DNA from: Thalassobacillus sp043497085
Lineage (GTDB): Bacteria; Bacillota; Bacilli; Bacillales; Halobacillaceae
Direction: 5' to 3' (one strand)
Length of the DNA stretch: 64,000 bases
Assembly: GCA_043497085.1 (NCBI GenBank)
Contig: JBIEKI010000008.1
Of the stretch, positions 58,709-64,000 are shown in pieces. The position numbers and the translations under genes were made by a program. The notes below the pieces were generated by a model. That model searched no databases, was not told the origin of the DNA, and worked only from the letters and a program-made list of their open reading frames with translations. Positions within the stretch are counted from its first letter, which is position 1, and every line of letters starts with the position of its first letter.

Positions 58709-60463
58709 TTACTTTCCAGCAGTTCGATCGAGACCGATAGCAGTACCTTCCCTTGTAGAGTCAGCTGCTCCGATGAAGCTGCTGTCCTCCAAAATTCTTA
58801 TCGCCTGGACATTACCAAGGTCGCGTGAGGTGCTCCGCCATTCATGTCCCCAGTCTTCCATGGTTTCTCTTGTGCTTTCAGGTATTCCTTCCTCCCATAG
58901 GATTTCCGGGTAAGAAGAACTGTAAATCCTTGGTTCTTCAACCGCATCTTGCAAGCCCATATCATAATCAATGACATTGATGATCGTTTGCATTACTGAA
59001 GTAATAATCGTTGGTCCGCCTGGTGAACCTACCGTCATAAATGGTTCGCCATCTTTAAATAAAATTGTCGGACTCATGCTGCTCATTGGCCGTTTATTTG
59101 GCTCTACCTGATTAGGACCACCCGGCACAGCATCAAAATCAGTCAACTCATTGTTCAACATAAATCCATATTCCGGCACCATAATACCTGTACCGAATAC
59201 CTGTTCAATCGTAGTTGTGTAGGATACAAGGTTCCCCCACTTATCAGCTACTGTGAAATGAGTGGTTTCACCGATTTCACGGTCATCCGGCTGCTCAGCT
59301 GCTCCTTGAGGGCTTCCTTCCTGATAGGCCCAAGGGTTGCCTGGTTCTACCTCTTCATTTGCTTCCCAAAGGTCAATCAAGGATCTTCTTTCAGCTAAAT
59401 ATTCCTCATTGAGCATTCCTTCCATTGGTACATCGACAAACTGGGTATCACCGATGTACGTGTTCCGATCTGCATATGCCAGGTGCATAGCCTCAACGAG
59501 CAGGTGGTATTTTTCCGGTGATTTCACATCATAACTGGAAAGGTCGAAACCTTCCAGCATTTTTAACATCTGTAATATTGTCAATCCACCTGAACTTGGC
59601 GGTGACATGGAAGCTATTTCATAACCTCTATATGTGCCTGTCACTGGTTCATCTATAGTAACTTCATAATTCTCTAAATCCTCGCTCGTCATACTCCCGC
59701 CAAAATCCTGGACGGTGTCAGCCAGAGCCTGTCCAATTTCTCCTCCATAAAAAGCATCCAGCCCATCTTTACGAATTTGCTTGAAGGTATGTGCCAGCTC
59801 TCTTTGGACTAAAAGATCGCCTTCCTGAAGCGGTTCACCTCCAGGCATGAACACATCTGCTGCTGCACTTCTCGCTAGTTTATCCTGATTATCAGCGATA
59901 GCATCGGCAAGCACACTATTCACTTCTACCCCGCTATGAGCCAGCTTGATCGCGGGATTAATCAATTGGTTGAATGGTTTTGTGCCCCATTTATCATGGG
60001 CGGTCATCAGTCCTTTCAGTGTTCCAGGGACTCCAACAGCATCACCGCTGATATGTCGCTCGGAAAAAGGAATAACGTTGCCATCTTCATCCAGAAACAT
60101 ATCAGGAGTCGCACCCGTTGGCGCACGTTCACGGCTGTCAATGATGGATACATCATCGGCTTCTGCATCATATACCATCATGAAACCACCGCCGCCAATA
60201 CCAGACATCATCGGTTCAGCTACATTAAGGGCAAATTGAATGGCAATAGCAGCATCCATAGCGGTCCCACCTTTTTTCAGGACATCTGCTCCAATCTTAG
60301 AAGCAGCGGGATGAGCTGTAGCCACCATTCCTTCTTCCCCGTATGCTACCTTATCACCGCTTCGATCGGGCGCTTTGGCAAGCAAGCTAGAAGGAAAAGC
60401 CATGGATAACACCAGGGCTAACATGACAAACACAGACAAAAAACGAGTCATTTTCTTATTCAA
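58709..60463 (-). CDS. ggt: Gamma-glutamyltranspeptidase
   Basis: A 584-residue secreted enzyme that transfers or hydrolyses the gamma-glutamyl group of glutathione or polyglutamate. Signal peptide at 1-30, then the large-subunit start VATAHPAASKIGADVL and GIGGGGFMMVYD. Autocleavage precedes T400 in GETTHFTVADKWGN, the nucleophilic Thr that begins the small subunit, which also carries GSPGGPTIITSV. ATG behind AAGGAGGAAA. It is transcribed alone. Confidence 0.95.
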   Translation of the reverse strand: MNKKMTRFLSVFVMLALVLSMAFPSSLLAKAPDRSGDKVAYGEEGMVATAHPAASKIGADVLKKGGTAMDAAIAIQFALNVAEPMMSGIGGGGFMMVYDAEADDVSIIDSRERAPTGATPDMFLDEDGNVIPFSERHISGDAVGVPGTLKGLMTAHDKWGTKPFNQLINPAIKLAHSGVEVNSVLADAIADNQDKLARSAAADVFMPGGEPLQEGDLLVQRELAHTFKQIRKDGLDAFYGGEIGQALADTVQDFGGSMTSEDLENYEVTIDEPVTGTYRGYEIASMSPPSSGGLTILQMLKMLEGFDLSSYDVKSPEKYHLLVEAMHLAYADRNTYIGDTQFVDVPMEGMLNEEYLAERRSLIDLWEANEEVEPGNPWAYQEGSPQGAAEQPDDREIGETTHFTVADKWGNLVSYTTTIEQVFGTGIMVPEYGFMLNNELTDFDAVPGGPNQVEPNKRPMSSMSPTILFKDGEPFMTVGSPGGPTIITSVMQTIINVIDYDMGLQDAVEEPRIYSSSYPEILWEEGIPESTRETMEDWGHEWRSTSRDLGNVQAIRILEDSSFIGAADSTREGTAIGLDRTAGK

Positions 60464-60590
60464 TTTAGTTTCCTCCTTTCTAGACTATCTTTTATTTTAC
60501 TGAAAATTCTGAACTTAAAACACCACGTTAAGACCTATTTAAGTAGTGCCAGAGTCCCGAAAACCTACAAAATAGCTGCAATTCCTACAA

Positions 60591-60623
60591 AAAATGAGAA
60601 GCCCCTTATTGGGACTTCTCTTT
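60591..60623 (-). terminator. Terminator after the AGCS symporter gene
   Basis: GAGAAGTCCC pairs with GGGGCTTCTC in minus-strand reading, then ATTTTTTG. Confidence 0.78.
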
Positions 60624-60629
60624 AATCAC

Positions 60630-62078
60630 TTATTTCTCTTTATAGGTATTCTCTTTCCGTTCCCAGGCTTCCAGGTTTTTCACACCAGGAATGCTGTTTT
60701 TATAAAAAACAGGTACACGTCCTAATTTACGCTGCCTCTGATAGTCATCCAGTGCAGCAACTGCTAATTTCGTCAATAAGGCGATCGCGATCAAGTTGAC
60801 TAATGCCATGGAGCCCATGAACAGATCGGCTAATCCCCAGATAATCTCGATTTCACTCATGGATCCAACCAATACCATGATTAGAAATGCAATTCGGAAA
60901 ACCTGTACATACATTTTATTTTCAGAAATGAATTGCAGGTTCGTTTCCCCATAATAGTAGTTTCCAAGCAGGGAACTGAAAGCGAAAAAGAAAATAGTAA
61001 GGGCTACTAAAGCATCAGCCCAGGGACCAAGGTGGGTGCTCAAGGCTAGCTGTGTCAATTGAATACCGTCCATTTCCCCGACAGTATGAACGTCTGCTAA
61101 CAGTATGATAAATGCTGTAGAACTACAAATGATCAATGTATCCGTAAACACACCAAGCGTCTGGACAAGTCCTTGTTCAACCGGGTGTTTGACATAGGAT
61201 GTAGCAGCCGCGTTCGGCGCACTACCCATACCGGCTTCATTCGAGAACAGACCGCGCTGAATCCCATTCATCAGTGCTGCACCGATTCCGCCTCCGGCAA
61301 TTTCCTTAATCCCTAAAGCGTTGCTTACAATTAGAGAAACAATGCCTGGTAATTGATCGATATTAATTACCATAATTATAAATGCGACGATGATATAGGC
61401 AACGGCGAAAATAGGCACAATCACTTCCGCCACCACCGCGATACGCCGAATGCCTCCATAAATAACGACACCGATCATTGCTGCGATAATTGCCCCGATG
61501 ATTAACGGATGAATTTCATAAGCTCCTGTAAATGCCATTGCAATCGTATTGGCTTGCACGGCGTTAAAAATAAGACCGAAACAAAGCGTGATCAGGATAG
61601 CAAACAAGACACCCATCCAGCGTTTCCCTAGTGCTCTTTCCATATAATACGCGGGGCCGCCGCGGAATCCATTTTTATCTTTCACTTTGTACATCTGTGC
61701 AAGTGTACTTTCCACAAACCCTGTTGCTGCTCCAACCAATGCAATCATCCACATCCAGAAGACAGCTCCAGGACCACCTACTGAAATAGCGATCGCCACA
61801 CCCGCCAGGTTTCCTGTACCAACACGGGCGGCTGTACTGATTGCAAATGCCTGGAAAGGGGTTGTACCCTTTTTTTCTTTGAAACCAGTATGGTCTGTCC
61901 CCTTGATTAAAAGCAATACCATTTCTTTTATCAAACGGAACTGGACAAACTTGGTTTTAACGGTGAACCAGACGCCTAATGCAAGTAGTAAACCTATCAA
62001 TATATAAGTCCACAAAAGCGTATTACCTGCATTGACAAGATCACCGAGCCATGTATCCATGGTCAGCCATTTTTCCAT
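60630..62078 (-). CDS. AGCS-family Na+:alanine/glycine symporter
   Basis: A 482-residue transporter of about 11 helices. Signature regions include STAARVGTGNLAGVAIAISVGGPGAVFWMWM, given here in shorter parts (ARVGTGNLAGVA; GPGAVFWMW), and GLFSNEAGMGSAPNAAA near residue 300. It imports alanine or glycine with Na+ or H+. ATG at 62078 with AAAGGAG upstream; the frame is open 12 codons further but without a ribosome site. Confidence 0.93.
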   Translation of the reverse strand: MEKWLTMDTWLGDLVNAGNTLLWTYILIGLLLALGVWFTVKTKFVQFRLIKEMVLLLIKGTDHTGFKEKKGTTPFQAFAISTAARVGTGNLAGVAIAISVGGPGAVFWMWMIALVGAATGFVESTLAQMYKVKDKNGFRGGPAYYMERALGKRWMGVLFAILITLCFGLIFNAVQANTIAMAFTGAYEIHPLIIGAIIAAMIGVVIYGGIRRIAVVAEVIVPIFAVAYIIVAFIIMVINIDQLPGIVSLIVSNALGIKEIAGGGIGAALMNGIQRGLFSNEAGMGSAPNAAATSYVKHPVEQGLVQTLGVFTDTLIICSSTAFIILLADVHTVGEMDGIQLTQLALSTHLGPWADALVALTIFFFAFSSLLGNYYYGETNLQFISENKMYVQVFRIAFLIMVLVGSMSEIEIIWGLADLFMGSMALVNLIAIALLTKLAVAALDDYQRQRKLGRVPVFYKNSIPGVKNLEAWERKENTYKEK

Positions 62079-62318
62079 CAAATCGCTCCTTTTAAGATTT
62101 TTGAAAAATTTCACGCAATATTCATAATAACAAAAACGAAAAGATAAATGAAACGATTACATAAATGTTCTATGCCCCTCCTTAATGGTTTGTTTTTACC
62201 CTTCCATAATTTTTCTTAATCCTTTTTTTTACATCCATTCAATTATAAGCATGATGTTTGCTATTTAAGTTTGCAGAATTTAGTATGAGTTTCAACCTGT
62301 AAAGAAAGGAAGTCAGAT

Positions 62319-63425
62319 ATGGTAAAACCACTCTTTTCTAATATAAAAATAGGCAACCGCACTTTTAATAATCACTTAGTTGTAGCACCAATGACTCGTG
62401 TCAGTGCTAATGATAATGGCAGTGCTAATGAGCGTATGAAACAGTACTATGAACGTTTTGCGAAAGGCGGATTCGGCGCCATCATTTCTGAAGGCATCTA
62501 TTTGGATGAAAGCTATAGTCAGGGATATGAAAATCAGCCAGGGATCGCTAACGAAAAACATGTGCAAGCATGGAAGCCTGTCGTAGATGCAGTCCATGAA
62601 TATGATACTGTGTTCATTGCGCAATTGATGCATGCTGGCGGCCAGGGGCAGGGAAATGCCTATGTCAACGGTACGATCGCTCCATCTGATGTACCACCAA
62701 AAGGGGAGCAATTAGAATTTTATGGTGGTTCAGGTCCTTTTCCAAAACCAAAACAAATGACAGAACAGGATATCGAATCTGCAAAACGTGCATTTGTAGA
62801 TGGTGCGCGCTATGCTAAGCAGGCTGGTTTTGATGGGGTCGAAATCCACGGGGCTAATGGCTATCTGTTAGATCAATTTTTAACGGATTATTTGAATAAG
62901 CGGGAAGATGCATACGGTGGTTCCCTCGAAAAACGGATGCGCCTGATGCTTGAGGTTATTGAAGAAATTCGTGAAGCTGTAGGGGAAGAATTTATTGTCG
63001 GTATCCGGATTTCCCAAATCAAAGTAGCAGATCCTGATCATAAGTGGCCTGGTGGTGAAGAAGATGCATCGTTCATTTTCTCGGAGTTGAGTAAAACTTC
63101 TCTTGATTATATTCACGTAACTGATGCCGATGCAACCACACCAGCCTTTGGCAAAGGGACTAGAACATTAGCAAAAGCAGCTAAAGACTTCAGCAGCCTC
63201 CCGGTAATAGCTAATGGTAAACTCGGGGATCCAGGAACAGCAGTTAATATGATTGAAAAAGAAGAAACGGACATCGTTTCCCTTGGCACCAGTGCTCTGG
63301 CAAACCCTGACTTTCCTAATCGGGTCCATCGCGGTAAAGAATTAAGTGACTTCGATTTTGAGAATACACTACTCCCACACGCACACATCAAAGACAGTGA
63401 ATTGAATAAGGAAATTACAGAATAA
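62319..63425 (+). CDS. Old yellow enzyme-type NADH:flavin oxidoreductase
   Basis: A 368-residue FMN TIM-barrel ene-reductase. Motifs: NHLVVAPMTR near residue 17 (FMN), QLMHAGGQG near residue 107, GVEIHGANGYLLDQF near residue 173 with the substrate His-x-x-Asn pair, YGGSLEKRMRLMLEV, and the FMN phosphate site VSLGTSALANPDFP near residue 325. It reduces activated C=C bonds, probably in stress or xenobiotic handling. ATG behind AAAGGAAG. Confidence 0.92.
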   Translation: MVKPLFSNIKIGNRTFNNHLVVAPMTRVSANDNGSANERMKQYYERFAKGGFGAIISEGIYLDESYSQGYENQPGIANEKHVQAWKPVVDAVHEYDTVFIAQLMHAGGQGQGNAYVNGTIAPSDVPPKGEQLEFYGGSGPFPKPKQMTEQDIESAKRAFVDGARYAKQAGFDGVEIHGANGYLLDQFLTDYLNKREDAYGGSLEKRMRLMLEVIEEIREAVGEEFIVGIRISQIKVADPDHKWPGGEEDASFIFSELSKTSLDYIHVTDADATTPAFGKGTRTLAKAAKDFSSLPVIANGKLGDPGTAVNMIEKEETDIVSLGTSALANPDFPNRVHRGKELSDFDFENTLLPHAHIKDSELNKEITE

Positions 63426-63426
63426 C

Positions 63427-63469
63427 AATAAAGCCAGAGGGCAGAACACCAAGTCCCCCTGGCTTTATT
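63427..63469 (+). terminator. Terminator after the ene-reductase gene
   Basis: AATAAAGCCAGAGGG pairs with CCCCCTGGCTTTATT. Confidence 0.88.
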
Positions 63470-63490
63470 TTATATGGCTCTGTTAAAAGC

Positions 63491-64000
63491 TGTTGTTTAT
63501 TTTCCGTAAGAGGCTTATTCAACAATAGGGCCGAAAAGTCGAAGACTTGATTTCGAGATAATAGTGGAGTTTAGGGGCTCCGGGAAACGATTCGCTTTCC
63601 GTGGGCGTGTGCTGAGTCTCCTCAGGCTTCGCCTTGCGGGGCCTCATCTATCACTCAACTCCCACAGGAGTCTCACCGTTTCCCTACGCCCCTTGCCATA
63701 ATAGGAAATTCTCGAAATCACACTTATGGAAATCGACCATGATAGAAAGAAGACTTTGGCGCCCTTATATCCTTTTTAAATGCGTCAACATGAAGGTTTC
63801 AGCTACATTCTTACTCTTTTTGAAGGGTTCGTTTATTACAACTGGCTGGATGGGAAGGGAAACGGCGAGACTCCCGCGGGAGAAGGGGCTAGGCGAGATC
63901 CCGCAGGGCTTTAGCCCGAGGAAGCTTGCCAGGTCCCCCGCAGGAAAGCGAGTTGTTTCCCAGACCATCCCAATCCTTTCATGGTAACGGACCTAACTAT
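63491..64000. repeat. Composite inverted-arm repeat, copy 2 (to window edge)
   Basis: Same order as the copy at 36031-36532: shared start (TTGTTT, then AAGAG, CTTATTCAA), AAAGTCGAAGACTT block, GC-rich left arm, AT-rich core with AAAGAAGACTT and GAAGG, inverted right arm starting GGGAARGG, and GGTAACGGACC end. The two copies differ at many places, so they are old. The 117-codon frame across it is not a gene. No feature beyond the repeat is seen from 63470 on. Confidence 0.8.

Noticed and set aside
63634..63987. 117-codon open frame at the window end
   Set aside because: Lies fully inside the second composite repeat and has no ribosome site.

Overview
The window is a chromosomal segment of a low-GC, Gram-positive, endospore-former-type bacterium of the family Bacillaceae. 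Strong AAGGAGG ribosome sites, many TTG/GTG starts, a sigma-W promoter, a Zur box, a DUF421 protein, a YndM-type protein, a NfeD/flotillin pair and the hom-thrC-thrB order all point that way. Breakdown genes for the compatible solutes mannosyl- and glucosylglycerate, a mechanosensitive channel, Na+-coupled symporters and an Na+/H+ antiporter suggest a halotolerant or moderately halophilic member (Halobacillus/Virgibacillus-like). That placement is inference. No rRNA, tRNA, CRISPR array or intact insertion sequence was seen.

Layout. 1-6250: small cytosolic protein, LysE exporter, APC permease, then an operon of a zinc alcohol dehydrogenase, a 655-aa aconitase and a coupled 58-aa CxxCxGxG protein, followed by an IS1182 remnant broken by a palindromic repeat. 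6300-10300: secreted ComEC-like metallo-hydrolase, methyltransferase, two tandem paralogous microproteins (44 and 46 aa) and a flavodoxin-like oxidoreductase. 10400-18950: a complete-looking glycosylglycerate locus (PTS EIIABC, GH38 mannosylglycerate hydrolase, GH13 phosphorylase, glycerate kinase) with a divergent RpiR regulator. 19150-25400: Zur-controlled zinc-free S14, FNT channel, double-LysM protein, CPA1 antiporter, DUF421, MFS, DUF2512, and an MscL carrying a zinc ribbon.

25700-36010 is one large nitrate respiration/sensing locus on the minus strand: cytochrome-b-like membrane protein, Nas/Nap-type molybdoenzyme, four-cluster ferredoxin subunit, Tat-type Rieske protein, three small proteins, a NarK-type transporter fused to a PAS domain, a histidine kinase with no sensor domain, an NreC-like regulator, an NreA-like GAF protein and a second kinase with duplicated PAS domains. 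Two TAGGG-type palindromes sit in front of the first gene. 36030-36660: a composite repeat and a 22-aa hydrophobic microprotein with its own terminator. 36800-40220: threonine operon. 40280-50570: glutathione peroxidase, amine oxidase, UV endonuclease, LVIVD beta-propeller, glutamate dehydrogenase, sigma-W NfeD/flotillin and a DASS transporter. 52160-54150: tandem TsdA-like dihaem lipoproteins.

54230-57160 holds what I consider the most interesting system: an NprR-like HTH-TPR regulator whose stop codon overlaps the start of a 45-aa secreted peptide precursor, divergent from a subtilisin gene. This is the arrangement of an RRNPP quorum-sensing cassette with a protease as candidate target. The rest carries a Gfo/Idh oxidoreductase, a helically phased 21-bp repeat, gamma-glutamyltranspeptidase, an AGCS symporter, an old-yellow-enzyme reductase and a second copy of the composite repeat at the window edge.
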